From Neurospora tetraspora (lineage: Eukaryota > Ascomycota > Sordariomycetes > Sordariales > Sordariaceae), in the NCBI RefSeq assembly GCF_033439725.1, contig NW_026944389.1, positions 1,984,001-2,048,000 on the forward strand: a stretch of DNA of 64,000 bases, in the 5' to 3' direction. Positions 20,170-32,855 of the stretch are shown here, one piece after another. Under the pieces are notes generated by a model, which made no database searches, was not told the DNA's origin, and saw only the letters and a list, made by a program, of their open reading frames with translations. Made by a program: the position numbers and the translations under genes. Position 1 is the stretch's first letter, and the number at the start of each line of letters is the position of its first letter.

Positions 20170-22500
20170 TATATAAATTTTTAATTTTTTCTATCATTTG
20201 TAATTAATTTTTTTATATCGCATCGCTCATTTCAAATACTATAACGAATATTATTGTGTACGCAATTTTTATTTTCTATATTATTCTTAAGGCGCCCTTC
20301 TTCTATTTATTTACTATTATATATTAAATTCCTTATATAATCTATAGCCCCTTGCGATTATCTACGTATAAGTATTTTCAGCCTTTATAATACTTAACCT
20401 ATACCGAAGATTTATAGTAATTTATTAATTATAGAATTGAATTATTTATAGTTTTGTAATTTCCTGTACTTCTTATTGTTAGACGAAGGCTCTTTGTTTA
20501 TTTCTCCCCCTTTCTTACCTTTGTATTTCTCGAAATTCGTATAATTCGAAACTTTTTTACTACTATTCCTCTAATTAATAGGCTAAATAGACCTCCGTAA
20601 GAATTTAATAATAATTAACGAAATAGTAGTATTAAAAATACTTATATAGTAATTACTATTTTCTATAAAAACAGTACGAATAATTAACGGATTTTTAATT
20701 AAATTATTCTTTACCGCCGGCTAGCCATATAAAATATATATATATTTTATTAATGTCTTCGCTGGATTAGTAAAAGTCTCTACCCTCTTTCGCTTTGTAT
20801 AGGATTAGTTTTTATACCAGCGTTGGGAATCGAACGAAGCTGAGGAAAATATTTACTTTAAAGACTATTTAAATACGAAAAGTATTTTATATTTTAGTAG
20901 CGTAGTTAAAATACTCTCTATTAATATAAATAATGTATTTAAGAATATTAACGAAGGAAAATTATTATATAATTACCTTATTCTAATATTTTAGAACGTT
21001 ATAATAACTTTCGAGTGAGTTAATTATAAGAATCTTTATAGTATTAATTATTAGGAAGTATTTATTAGAATAGGAATAGAATGTAATTTACTTATAAAAA
21101 GAAGGGAAAATATGCCTTAGCCTAATTTGCCTAAGACTATATTGTTATTCCTAATTATCTTTAATATACGCTCGATCTTTACTTAATACGTTTACTTTAG
21201 CTAAAACAATAGATTTTAAATAGCTTACTTCTATTCTACAATATTTAAACGTTCGAATTATATAATTCAAGCAAACGTACTATATATTAATTAAGAACTT
21301 CTTCTGCAAAATTCGTTTTATATAAATATAGTAAAGTAAATATTTAACTTCCTAGCCTTTAAAAGTATTCCGTACTACCTTTTATTTTTTAACCGAATTG
21401 TCGGTAAATATTTACTAAAGCGGCTATTCTTTAGCGTATTATTCCCTAATTTATTTATAGATTATTAATAAGATTTTAGTAATAATATTACTATTAGCTT
21501 CTTAGGTAAGAAAGTGACTATACGGTCTATTAATATTATTTATTACGAATAAATAGTATAAAAAGGTATTAGCTAAATTAATTAGTTTTATAGGTAGTAT
21601 TTATAAGCGTTAAGTAGTTGCGCCATTTTAAAGTTTTGAGTTATTTAAATAAAGCCTATAATATGCCCGGTAATAGTTTATTATCCAATTTTCAGATAGT
21701 AATAATAAATTTAATACGCTAAATATTTCCGTCGGTTGGATCGGGGGGTTACGAATTTAAGAAGTTTAATACTTAATTTATTTAAATATTTTTAGCGAAG
21801 TTTTTATTTATTCGCCGTGGATCGGGGTATTCAAATTATTATAAACGGCCTACGTTAATAATATTTTACTTTATAAGTTAACGCCTACCCGCTTTATATA
21901 ATTACTTTTCGAAATTGGGATTTCGGCTATTATTACTGCGTAATTAATTATAAATAATAGAAGGAGGGAGGCTACGAATAGCCTTATAAAGTAAAAACTT
22001 CCGAATATTATTTAAAACTTTATTTTAATCTAAAAATTTTAAATTGTAATAGTAGTGTAAATTATTAATATTATTAGGGTTATTCTTTAATTAATTAGCT
22101 AGCTAAAATAATACTAATCTATTTGTGAAAGTAATTTTTTTAACGGCTTTATTATAACTAATAAGTATACGTAATAATTTCCTACGTTAGTTAATATTTC
22201 GATTCTTCTCTTTTTTTTTCTTACTCTTCTCGTATAATTAATAATATAAAAATTGGGTTACTAGTAAAAGAATAATCGCTCTTTTAACCTTTTTAAATAT
22301 ATATTACTTTATAGAAGGTATATAGATTGTATTTAAAAAGTCCTTACATTATACCTATTATTTCTTTATAAAAGAAATATCCTCTTAATATAAAAAAAAT
22401 TATATTCGCTGTTCTAAACAGTTTGCGGGGATACGAAAAGGGTCCTAGGCTTCGGAAGGTAAAGTAGGTAAAATAGCGGGCTTTAATAAAGTATATTAGT
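20170..22500. other. Degraded transposon DNA, unidentified
   Basis: RIP-type sequence with stops in all frames. On the minus strand short readable stretches hint at former coding sequence running toward lower coordinates, but I could not assign a family. No tandem repeat was noticed. Confidence 0.35.
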
Positions 22501-22960
22501 TTAAACCTTTCTACGTATATTTAAATAAGTAGGCTTCTTATTTTTATTAATTTCTATAGGTTTAATGACTATAGTAAGCTCAGGGACTATAATAGGTTCA
22601 GCGACTATAATAAATTTAATAGCTACGGTAGGCTTAACGGCTACGGTAGGCTTAACGAACGCGGGAGCGGCGGGTATAATAGATTCAGCGGCTATGGCAG
22701 GCTCAATGAACGTGGGAGTAGTAGGTATAGTAAGCTCGGCGGTTATAATAGGCTTAACGAATGCGGGAGCGGCGGGTATAATAGGCTCGGCGGGTATAAT
22801 AGGTTTAACAAACGCAGGAGTAGTAGGTATAATAAGTTCGGTAGGTATAGTAGGCTCGGCGGCTACGGTAAATTCGGCGGGAGCGGTAAATTCAGCGGAT
22901 ATAGTAAGTTCCATAAATATAGTAGGCGTAGCGAATATAGCGAGCGCAGCGGGCGTAAAA
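22501..22960 (-). repeat. Minisatellite encoding Pro/Ala/Thr repeats
   Basis: Imperfect 15-bp-based units form a minus-strand frame open for 138 codons inside otherwise stop-ridden DNA. The product repeats phrases such as PIIPAEPIIPAAPAFVKP. GC content is higher than around it. Such repeats occur in low-complexity regions of fungal retroelement or surface proteins; identity is unknown. Openness partly follows from the 15-base (multiple of three) period, so it is weak evidence for a live gene. Confidence 0.5.
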
Positions 22961-23361
22961 GTTTCTAGAATAATAATTAGATTAGTATTTCTTTTCTTTA
23001 TATGCTACCAGGGTTTTGACCGTTTTTAAATAGAATTTTCTACTTCTAATAGGCGATATTTTCTTACTCCCAAGGGGTGGTATCTTCGGGTATAGTATTT
23101 AACTACCCGGATATTAATTTTTATTCCTCTAATTATTGTTTTGAAAATTATATTTATTATAAATACTTATTACTTCTATAAGTTCGGTACTATTACCTTC
23201 GATAAGGTCGTCTTCGTTAGTTAGTATTTACCCTATATTTATTATAAATTAAAATGAATCTCTAGTGAATAGAACTTTATTAAGAAAATCTTTAGGAAAA
23301 GTATTAACGTTTATTGGCTATAGGGAGAGAGTTTGGTCGTAATTAGTATTGAAATCCATTA

Positions 23362-23400
23362 TAGTAATAGTAGTAGTAGTAATAGTAGTAGTAGTAATGG
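23362..23400. repeat. AGT/AAT trinucleotide microsatellite
   Basis: Imperfect run of AGT triplets interrupted by AAT within AT-rich DNA. Confidence 0.8.
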
Positions 23401-23959
23401 TATTAATAGTATTGACTGCTAGTTTAGTTTGATATTATTTTATAAAAAAATAATTTATGTATTTAAATTTTTAGTAAGTTAATTCATCTAATATTTGTAT
23501 ATTTAATTTTAAGGCACTTCACTACTACTACTATACTAGTTTTATAATATTTGGTAGTCTATAATATTATAATATTAATAACTAAAGTAAAATAATACTA
23601 AATTTCAAACGGAGAATAGTAATTACTTTAAAAAAGGCTTTTCTATTTACTATTTAATTTATATTATAATATACTAACCTATAGTAATATAACGTAGTGT
23701 TATAATAATCTTGCCCGATATCTTCCCTTAACATAGTACGTTATAGTACTTTAATATTATTAAAGAACCTAAAAAAATCTTAACCAATTTTTCTCTTTTC
23801 CTTTTTTTTTTCTCTAATGCGGCGGTGCTGCACCGCGTCGGCGGCGTTAGCGTTTTGAATTCTGTAGATGCTTCAAGTTCCATAGTAGACCTGCAAAAAT
23901 GTATGTCCCTTTCATATAGCCCTAATATTTGATTCCGCATTTTAACCTTAACAACCAAT

Positions 23960-26087
23960 CACACCCTGCTCATCAAATCTGACGCGGCTAGTGTGGGTTT
24001 AGCTTTAACTTTATCCCCACCGCAGTCCATGTCCATTTGACGTGGTGAGCCCTAACCCTAACCCCGACCCTCTCTTGCTTGTTCGTCCTGCCCTCTGCCC
24101 GGCGCTCAAAGAGGGATAGCGTTTGGCCAGTTTCGCGAGTTTCTACGGTACCAGTCCGCAGTCGTCGAAGCCCGCTGCGGCGGTACATATTTCCCTGTCT
24201 TTCTTGATGCTGTCTGTCTGTCAATTACCTGCTGGAACTTGCAGTCTGGTAGCCTGATAGCCGTACATACTCTGTGAAGTTTAATAAGGCAACTGAATGC
24301 TATGCACACGCACGCAGGTGACAGTGTTCTACCTTATTTCAGTGACGATAGGTACATAAACCGGATGGATACCAGGAGCGCCGGGCGTGTCTTTTCCCAA
24401 GGCCCGGTATTTTCCCCTTCGTCGGTCTCGGTTTGCATACCGTACCTTAATATCATACTTTATCAATGTATACCATAGCATGGCATAGGTAGTGCATGTA
24501 CAGTACTGCTTCCACGAAACATCCACATCCAAAACATCCTACATCAGTGCAGCAGTGCAGTTGAGCACTAAAAAACCTGCTTACCTAAACTGTACACATC
24601 ACCCCTGGAAAGTTCGTTAGCGCGGGACTTCACTACGCACTCTTCGCAACTCAACCACCATTCCATCACATTTCATGCAAGAAGTTGGTATCAACCAGAT
24701 GCGTTTTGGAGGCTTTATATACTTTATCCACTTTTCCGTTTTGAATGTGGTTGTCCCGTTGTTTTTCTGTGAAGTTTTGCAGACCCCTGTCACAAGAACC
24801 GCGCTAACAAACTTTTAAGGGTTGATGTATATGTACCAAGCCACAACCAAGACCCCAACTCCCAAGACCGCCGCAAGCGATGTAGATGCAGATCATCACG
24901 TACCAACAACTCGCACGAATTGGATAAAGCAGAAGTGCCAAGTTCAGGTATGGACGGACCTTTGCCGCATTTACCTCGAGTTCAGATTTTCAGCCCGTCT
25001 TGTCGGTCTTGTCGGTCCTGTCCCGCTGTTAGGCGATGATAGGATCCTTCAACACCGTGACTTTTACCTGAGCGAGAACGATCATGACCTAAAACAGCAC
25101 GACAGTTGTCACAACGGTGGTTGAGCATTATGTAAAATGTCCCGTTCCTTCGGTTTAGGATAATAATATCCGGAAGGAGGGAGCTCCATACACCGTCTGG
25201 AAAAGGACACCCGGCTCCCGCGAGAAGCGCTTTCCCCGGATTTACACATGGAACATCGCCGACGTTACTTGTATCGTAGTAACGATGACACAAGTTTTGT
25301 GGTTGAGAGACGTGGCCGTGCAAAGGCTGGCTGGAACCGCTGACTGCTGGGGTGAGGTCCGGTGCAGGGTTTCGTAGCCCCAGGATTGTTGAGAAAAGCT
25401 CCACCCAACACGAGAATCCTTCACAAACTCGAGATATCGGATGCGCGTGGCAAAAAAAAGAGAGAAGGCTGGAAGTCAGAGGTAAAGTCAAAGGCACAAC
25501 GTGATGGTGTTCTGCACAAAAAGACCATGATTATTTACAATGTTTCTCTTGTTTTTTGCTAAGTTTGTTCAGCGAACAATATACCCTCTATAGAGTATAG
25601 GTAGCATCTATCAATATTCCTGTGCCCATCATCTCTATTGGTCACCCGAACATTAACAATGATTGGTAAACATGTTTCCATCATTAGGTAGGTTACCTGT
25701 CCGTCCGTCCCAATTCCGTTCAGTCCAATTCCCCAGTGCATTGGATCGTCCATCCATCCATTATCCATCCCGTCCTACCCTCGCGTCATTCGTGTAGTTG
25801 CCATGTCCCATGACTTTCCCATATAATACATGCATGCATAAAACGTTAAAAAAAAAGATGATGCGCGCATCCTCAACTCCGCGCTGGTTTGCTCGGTGCG
25901 AAATCCTGAAACTCCACGACTCATAGTAAACCGGAAATAAAGATACTCAAAACATTTCCCCAGGCCGACAGGTCTGGGGGGGGTATACAAAAGGGGAGAT
26001 CGCGGGTGAGGACAAAGATCCATCACAGCACGATATTAATGAAGTAAAACATCCAAGAATCGGATCATAAGTGTGCATTGGGCTGGA
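23960..26087. other. Intergenic, heterochromatin edge to mtr 3' end
   Basis: Normal composition resumes at about 23,960. A short interstitial telomere-type motif, CCCTAACCCTAACCC, lies at 24050-24064. ORFs such as the minus-strand 171-codon frame at 24982-25497 have no domain, and I do not call them genes. The right end includes the mtr 3' UTR. Confidence 0.5.
24050..24064 (-). repeat. Interstitial telomere-type repeat
   Basis: Two and a half copies of CCCTAA (TTAGGG on the other strand, the Neurospora telomere unit), 90 bases from the end of the AT-rich block. Confidence 0.6.
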
Positions 26088-27562
26088 TTAAGCCACGGGA
26101 GCACAGCTGTAAGGCTTCGAAACCTGACCACGATCGTAGCGGTCCATCTAAGAAGAGAGTTAGCATTTGTGTGCAAAGAGCAAACGGAAAAGCGGGCCAA
26201 ACTTACAATATCCTTGATGGCGGCGTAGGTGCCGATACCAAGAATGCCCATGCCGATGATGAAGCAGACCAGGTTGACGGCATCCAAGAAGTATTTCTGG
26301 TTCCGGCTCTTGGTATCGCTCCTGGTGATCTTGAAATACATACAGGCAGGGAAGTAGAAGCTGAAACCGGAAATGAAGAGAGCCGAGCAGATGGCCAACA
26401 GATCAGAGAAGAAGGGGATGGCCTCAGCAATGACCCAGGCAATGAGGGTAATGCCAGCGTCCAAACCGAGCCAGACCACCCAACCCTTCGGGGTGTTGAC
26501 ATAGCGAATGACGCTGTTGGGCCAGATGCGCTCGATCAAATATCTGCTGACAACAGTGGTGTTGATGCTGCCAGAGATGAAGATGACGGGGAGGGCAATG
26601 CCGAAAGCGACCTTGGCGAGGGTGGGGCCAGCAGAGAGCAAGGCAGGAGACTTGACCTCGGGGCCGACGAAAGCGTAAACGACGCCACCAGTGACCGTGT
26701 AGATAACGATCTCGATCAAGCCGAGAGCGACGATGGACTTCCTGTAGTCGGAGGGGGTGTGCATCTCATCCATGAAGCTGAACTGGCACATGGCGAAGCT
26801 GTAGGCGAAAACAATGTTGCTGACAGCAATGAAGGCCTCGGCGAGGCCGAGGTTCTCCTTGGGCCAGCAAGACCAGGCAACGGCAGCGAGGCCACCCTCC
26901 TGGCTGCTCGAACGAATACCAGTACCAATCATGGTGATGAGAATGGCGGCGCAGATGGAGACGAAATCGATGTACCCAAGAATGGCAGCCTCGGAGAAAC
27001 TGGGCGGAATGGCGAGGAGGAAAAGAATGATGGCGGAGACAATACCGAAGACGAGGGAGCAGGTGCCGTTGCCGTTATCCGTAATGGTGCCCCACATGAT
27101 GGTGCCCGTGAGGACGTGGGAGCCGACGATGAAGATCAGCTGAACAACAAACATGAAGCTGATGATTTCATATCCCCATCTTCCAAACATGATACGACCA
27201 GCGTCGGCATAGTGGGCGATCTCAGGGTGCTTGAGCTTCGTCTGTCCAATAACGTCGGCCGTGTAGATGCAGATGAGTCCCATGCCGACAGAGAGAAGAA
27301 CGCCAGGGACCATGCCAAGGGTAGCGAACGCGCCGGGAAGAGAGAGAGAGCCGAGGGCAATAGCCTCGACGATGAGGACGATCGTCAGACGTTTCCAGCC
27401 GAGACGGTGGAACTTGTCGGCGCCCTGCTGGGCCTCGACCTCCTTGTGCATGAAGTCGCCGCCCAAGCCGCGGACCTCGCCAACATGCTCATCTCCGCTC
27501 GACTCCCCGTACGGCATGATGGCGTTTGGGTCGTTCTTTTTTGTCTCGTATTGCGAGTCCAT
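26088..27562 (-). CDS. mtr: Neutral amino acid permease Mtr
   Basis: Exons 27562-26207 and 26147-26088 (intron 26148-26206, GTAAGT donor) encode 471 aa. The sequence matches Neurospora crassa Mtr, the plasma-membrane neutral aliphatic/aromatic amino acid transporter whose loss gives 4-methyltryptophan resistance; it belongs to the AAAP (amino acid/auxin permease) superfamily. About 50 hydrophilic residues (MDSQYETKKNDPNAIMPYGE...) precede some eleven membrane helices, with LSLPGAFATLGMVPG in the first helix region. Splicing replaces an unlikely read-through tail by DIMDRYDRGQVSKPYSCAPVA, the conserved cytosolic end. A long plus-strand ORF over the same DNA is a codon-bias shadow. The gene is isolated, with 5 kb of gene-free DNA upstream. 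Confidence 0.96.
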
Positions 27563-30500
27563 GGTGGGTGGTAAAGAGGCCTTGTTGAAGGCCTTTGTCG
27601 ACAGCGGCTTGGTTCTCGCTTCTCAAGCTGTTCGGATGGATGATGAGGAGTGGAAAGAGAAGATGCTGTCTGGGACCGGGTGAGAGGAACCCAGGTATAA
27701 ATATGGATGGGGTACGGACAACAAGCGAGAAAACCAGCAGACGATCCAAAGTCCGAGAGACGGGATGAACTGCGGGGGACCGGGGCAGATTAAGTACTAA
27801 AGAAGAGGGATGGAGAAGGCGGGCACCGGATGAGACAGGTACTTGGGAGGTACGTGAGAGGGAAGAGCGACATATAAGCATGCGCGTTGGGATACGCTTG
27901 GGGCGAGGCGGATCTCTTGCAGACGACTGCACTAGCAGTTGGAGCAACCTGGAAGTTGGCGAGTCAGGGACAATCTGATGGAGCCTCCCCATCTGGCCTA
28001 TGCGCACACAATCTGGTCGCCGTTCTCCGGAATTGCCGAAAAGGATCATCCCGTCCTCGATAACATTTCCCCAAACAACCAGCGATCTCGGCGAACGAAG
28101 AGACGGTACAAGCCAGGTACGCCTTGCACTTGCTGTCTTGCTTGCCCTTGCCCTGGTGCTGTCCTCACTGCTCTTGCCAAAACTGCCCCGAAACAGCACT
28201 GGCAGCCTGGCGATTGCTTCTCTTTTTGGACTGTTGCCGGACGCTCCTGCTACCTTATCTAGCAGGCAAGCCGAAGGCAACTAGCATTGCTTTCGCAGCT
28301 TTGCGGACATACAGACTGCGTGGGACAAGCTTGATGCACAAACAACAAGGCCAAACCGACTCGGGCCCTGACTTCAGTTGGGACTGTGACTGATAATGCG
28401 TACAATATGCGTATGTATGATAGCTTACCACGTGCTGACCTCTGCAGGCCGGTGGTTCTAGAGAGGGCTTGTGATGGTGCTGGTGGTGAAGTTGTGTTCC
28501 TGTCGTCCTTGCCCCAGATCCAGCTCCTCGGTCACTCGAAGAGGCAGGTGGGCGCGTGGGAAACCGTAGGAAGCTGGCCGGCTGGAGGCTTCCCGAGCAA
28601 CGACCATTCTATTAGTCATGGCGGTGGACCTCTTGGGCAGGTCTGACAGGGAAGTGGTGAGAAGTCGAATGGGAGGTGAGAGCAAGCGGAACCAGCACCC
28701 ACTCGCCAGCAGCGGCACTCGCCAGCAGCGGAAGCAACCCCGTGTGTGGCAAAGAGAGCAAAGCCCGACCGGGATTGCAACTGGAGACCGGAAAGAAATC
28801 CACTTGGTGATGAAGCGAGTGGAATGCGAAAGCCCAACCAGACTACCTTGAAGTAGCGCCGGCATTGCTCCAGCAGCTCCACGACTTTTCTCCATGCCCG
28901 CGCTATCCCGAGACGACGATTGGAGAATGGCTGTTTTGCCTGTCCATGTCCGGGCCTTGTACCTTCTGGGTACACAATCTAACATGAAAACCATGGCATT
29001 GCGTGGTGGCAGGGAGGGCGACGACGAGGGGCAGCGGCGGAGCGGTGGACCCTTTTCTTGGAGGGGCAGATGCCGCTGCAGGGACCATTAGTAAAAGCTG
29101 CGCATAATTCCATACCGTCGGCTCCTCTGTTATCGTTGCAAGTGGAAGCTCTTACGCAGTCGTAATGATGCGGGCTTTCCCTGGCTGTGCCTGGCGATTT
29201 CGGGACAATGAACACAGTTGGATTTGGCTTTAGAATTTTTCCAAATGTTCGACGAGTGGGTGGCTGCACAGGATTTCCAGGGTTTGGGGCACGCTACTAC
29301 TCTACAGCTTTATGACGACATGAATTGTGGGGACTGTGTCGGGGTCGGGGGCCAGCTGTCCGTCACCAACCTCGACGACGTCCTCGACTGGTGTGTCCGG
29401 CGAGAAGAGGTTTGAAGTTTGGGACCTAACACTGTGCTCGCCTCCAAGGGACTGGAATGAATGACGGAGCATGCTGTCTCCGTTCTTCTGATGAAACTGA
29501 ATTGCCTTCGCTGATGACCGGGGCCAGTGTGCAGATCTGGGGAAAGTAACACACCCCGAGTCCCGCCCCGAGTCCCGGAGCGTCGTCGGCGGTGCATCTC
29601 GTTCCCCGGATTGGATCTGACAAAAGAATAGCTTCATCCTTGCGCAATTTTCCAATTTTCAAAAATGAGTCGTTCTTGAACACCACACACCCTGAGGCAC
29701 CGTGATATCGACTTGTAGCGAGCCGTCTACGGCGTGTCGTTCCAGACTTGGTAGACCGTATGGAGATGCAATACAAGAGTCGGTACTGTCTGTCGGATGA
29801 CGAGGGGAGGTGACGAGGTGTGCAACTTGATTTCGGGGACTTTGGAGACGTTGCACTTGGGGATAGCATCATGATGCACACGTCCCTGGATGAGAGGACG
29901 TCATCCGTCGTTCCTGCCCAGGAATGCGGCTGATTCCAGATCGTGGGGGCTTGCCGAGATTGGCTACCGTGTAACCTAACTATCACATACTACTAGAATG
30001 CAGCACGCGTCTAGATAGTGCATCTAGGCTGACGCATCTAGAAGTTCAGGAAGCCAAGCTACTACTGCACGAACCAGCAAATCCTCCGATATCTTTATAT
30101 TCCAGAGGTCCGTAATCGCACCCAATCTTCCCTTTCTTGATGACTCCTTCTGCCCATCCAGTTCTAGATCTATGCAGGTCGACCCAAGTGATGCCTGTTC
30201 CATGGTGTCGTGAATCTGGGGTACTTGGGCTAGAGAATGGAGGTCTGTCACGTGTGTATTGTCTCCAAGGTCCAGGTTGATTACACCACCGCAAAGCCGG
30301 GGAACCATCTGTTCGGGAGATTCGAGGGGCACGAGCAAAGTTCGTGGGGAAACTAGGTTGGACGAACCGGTCAACGCGGTATTCTAATCACGTCGGCCAA
30401 TCCCCCCTACGAGTTCGTCATCCACCGCGGCTTGTAGCAAAATTACCCGACAATGAACACGCCAACCTTCTCACGGACAACGGGAATAGGTATAGCCTAT

Positions 30501-30875
30501 ACCAGAGGCATCTGTCTAAACTACCGAATGGCTTCAAATTGACGCACTCATATGCCCAGCATTCCCGGTTAGCACAGAGATAACGGCTGCCGTGCCAAGA
30601 GAGACATGAATCGGACCTTTTGTAACTTTGTAAGCAAGCCTATGCCAGGGCCCGCTCCCGCTTTCTGGTCGCTCTGGACGATAGCCTTATGTGGGGAGAA
30701 TCGGAAGAATCCAGCTACGATCCCCACTACTTTGCTGTGCTCGACCGGTATCGGAGATGATGGATCTTTTCAAAGTTTGCAGGCGAAGACGAGCGGGTGG
30801 ACTAGAGATGCACTAGTGGAATGGCTGGGTTGTTCTCGATGGCTTCTTGTTGGTTTCTTTTGCTGTGCCTTTGTA
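27563..30875. other. Long gene-free region upstream of mtr
   Basis: More than 3 kb without a recognisable gene on either strand. The first several hundred bases should hold the mtr promoter and leader. Overlapping ORFs at 28458-28994 and 29426-29986 (minus) have no domain and read as random. A 16-bp direct duplication (CACTCGCCAGCAGCGG) lies near 28,700. Confidence 0.5.
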
Positions 30876-31512
30876 CTTGGGGGTTGGGCGGGCGGCTTGG
30901 GAACCTTTTGTCAACCCCCTCTCATAAAAGAGAGGGAAAAAAAACTCTGGGACAAACTTTTAATATGGGACATCTGAAATGTTAGCGTGCACCATAGAAA
31001 AATGTTAGTGGGAAGATGTAACAATAACAACCACATCCACCAATTTTCTAAAAATCTGGCAAAATTTTTGAAGTAAGAAAAGGGTATAAAAAAGGCTCCC
31101 TCAAAGTTGCATTAATTTTGATCGGGTCGTTGGCGAAAAATCTCCAAGTTGCACACTTCGTTATCGTTAAAGCGTGGTTTAGCTCGGCGGTCTCGCGACA
31201 CCAAAAATGACGATGTTTGGTGTCGATGCAAAGTCTAGACGCCGCTGTTTGCCCAGTTTCGAAGATGATTTTTTGCAACTTTGAGGGAGCTTTTTTTATA
31301 CCCTTTTCTTACTTCCCGATTTTTTTCCAGAATTTTAGAAAAATGGTTGATATAGTTGTCATTGTTGCATCCTGCCCACTAACAGTTTTCTATAGTGCAC
31401 GCTAACATTGCAGATTGTCCCAGATTAAAAGTTTGTCCCAGAGTTTTTTTACCCCTACTTAATGAGTAGGGGTTGAGAAAAGGTCCTACCCAACCGCACC
31501 ACAACCCCCAAG
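30876..31512. mobile_element. 637-bp foldback MITE, TA target site
   Basis: The two ends are long inverted repeats (left 30876-31111, right 31274-31512) beginning CTTGGGGGTTG and closing with CTCCCTCAAAGTTGCA, clearly homologous over nearly their whole length with scattered small differences. TA dinucleotides at 30874-30875 and 31513-31514 fit the target duplication of Tc1/mariner-type elements. The 162-bp centre has no ORF but holds a smaller hairpin (GACACCAAA...TTTGGTGTC). GC content is normal, so the copy has not been mutated by RIP. No transposase is encoded; it must depend on an autonomous relative. Confidence 0.85.
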
Positions 31513-31787
31513 TAGCTCGTTCTGAAACGGTCTGGACTCTTGAGTCTCGATGACTCGACCTGCCATGTTGGTGATGGGCATGTGATTATGAGCTTCTGGT
31601 ATGAGCTGGTTTGGATCGTTAGCTTCTGTTGGCAACACCATCTCAAACTATGGTCACAAAAGTCGAGATCATCGGCTTTGGTTGGGGGAGTGGAAGACTC
31701 GTGTCGCTGGGTGGTTGGAGTTTCCAGATTGTCGGTGGTTGGAGAAACACCAGGCACGGCAGGTCGGGGTATCCGTGCCCGAGCCTG

Positions 31788-32010
31788 ATCCCTTTAACGG
31801 TGCAAATGTATCATTTTTAGCGCGGCATGTGTTGTGACTAATCGGCTGGCCTCACTTTATCCCCTCTACATCTGTGGCCATGCAGATACCTTGATTTTGC
31901 CAGCTTTTGCAGCACTTTTGTCATTGCACCAGATGTGGAGTGCGAGAACCAGAATCAACCAATCAAAAGGGTCGCCAACAGAGGAGTTCAAAATCGCTGA
32001 AAGATCCATT

Positions 32011-32054
<44 letters not shown>

Positions 32055-32289
32055 AACAAAGACTTGGTGATATTTGCGTTTAACGGCTCAAAGACGGTGC
32101 AATCAGGTAAGTCAGTCTTGATACTTTAATAGACCATGTAGAATCGCTGATTTTACTAGCAAAAAGGACACTTTTAACATCGTCGGACGCGCCCGCTAGC
32201 GTTGCAACCCAAGAATCCAGAAAGTCACCAAGTACTGCCGGTAGCTGTGGGGGCCGCTAAAAATGATACATTTGCACCGTTAAAGGGAT
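31788..32289. mobile_element. 502-bp MITE with 35-bp perfect inverted repeats
   Basis: Positions 31788-31822 and 32255-32289 are exact reverse complements (ATCCCTTTAACGGTGCAAAT... with ...AGCG at the inner end). The interior is non-coding and includes an (ACA)14 microsatellite at 32011-32052. No target duplication is obvious next to the ends. The repeat is unrelated in sequence to the neighbouring foldback element 275 bp away. Confidence 0.8.
32011..32052 (+). repeat. (ACA)14 microsatellite
   Basis: Fourteen uninterrupted ACA triplets inside the 502-bp inverted-repeat element. Confidence 0.95.
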
Positions 32290-32855
32290 GGACTCTTTCA
32301 CGTGTTTTCTTGGCGCACACAGCAACGACTCGAAGCCACAAATGTGTTCAGCCACGTGCCGATAAGCAAGTCTCGCTATCAGTGTCCAGCCACAGCCTTG
32401 CGTGTCCCCGGTGATGCAAGTAAACAAACAGGGAGCCTGGGCAACACCCAATCGCGTCTCCGAACAGCCTGCCAAATGTTTTGTCATTGCAACTTCCCAA
32501 CTACGTATCCCCCACCACCACCGTCCGTCGCAACCATTGTGCGCATTGTCTTTCGCAGCGCGAAGTAACAACAAAACAAAGATTTGACAAAATATTCGAA
32601 ATTGACGCATCATTATTGTTCAATCGACTTCCGGGATATGCATCGGTTTCGCGACTAAAGCCCGAGTTTCTGCCTCCATCCGCGACAGTCTCGACCTTTG
32701 CACGATCGCACTCCCGGGCACTGGCCTTCGCCTAGCCGAGCGGCAAAAGAAATACCACCATTCATCCTGCGAAGCGACCAAGATCCCGATAATTCCCTCG
32801 AGACATACCGTCCCTGGACGAATCGACGTCCTGCCACCACGGCGCATCCGCGGCC
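32290..32855. promoter_or_regulatory. bir1 promoter and leader region
   Basis: About 570 bases between the inverted-repeat element and the bir1 ATG, so the element ends within promoter distance of the gene. Composition is balanced and no ORF is convincing. No specific factor site could be assigned. Confidence 0.4.

Larger units (their letters stand above)
14690..23960. repeat. 9-kb RIP-type heterochromatin block
   Basis: Throughout this interval sequence is strongly AT-biased, rich in TA and without sustained ORFs, bounded sharply on both sides by balanced-composition DNA. It contains tandem arrays, a mutated rRNA fragment, Pol III box relics and a repeat-encoded open frame, each listed separately. 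In Neurospora such blocks normally carry DNA methylation and H3K9me3; that is family knowledge and not visible here. The subregions 15,060-15,530, 17,310-17,650, 17,790-18,290 and 22,960-23,960 hold nothing further that I recognise, apart from the short TNR listed at 23,362. Confidence 0.85.

Noticed and set aside
24050-24064. Chromosome end
   Set aside because: Only two and a half telomere units, with normal genes on the far side; an interstitial motif at most.
24982-25497. 171-codon minus-strand ORF
   Set aside because: No domain or conserved motif; overlapped by plus-strand frames; not enough to call a gene.
26078-27574. 498-codon plus-strand ORF opposite mtr
   Set aside because: It is the antisense shadow of the codon-biased mtr exon; the product has no domain and the minus-strand protein is clearly real.
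29426-29986. 186-codon minus-strand ORF
   Set aside because: Composition and content look random and no start or splice context supports it.
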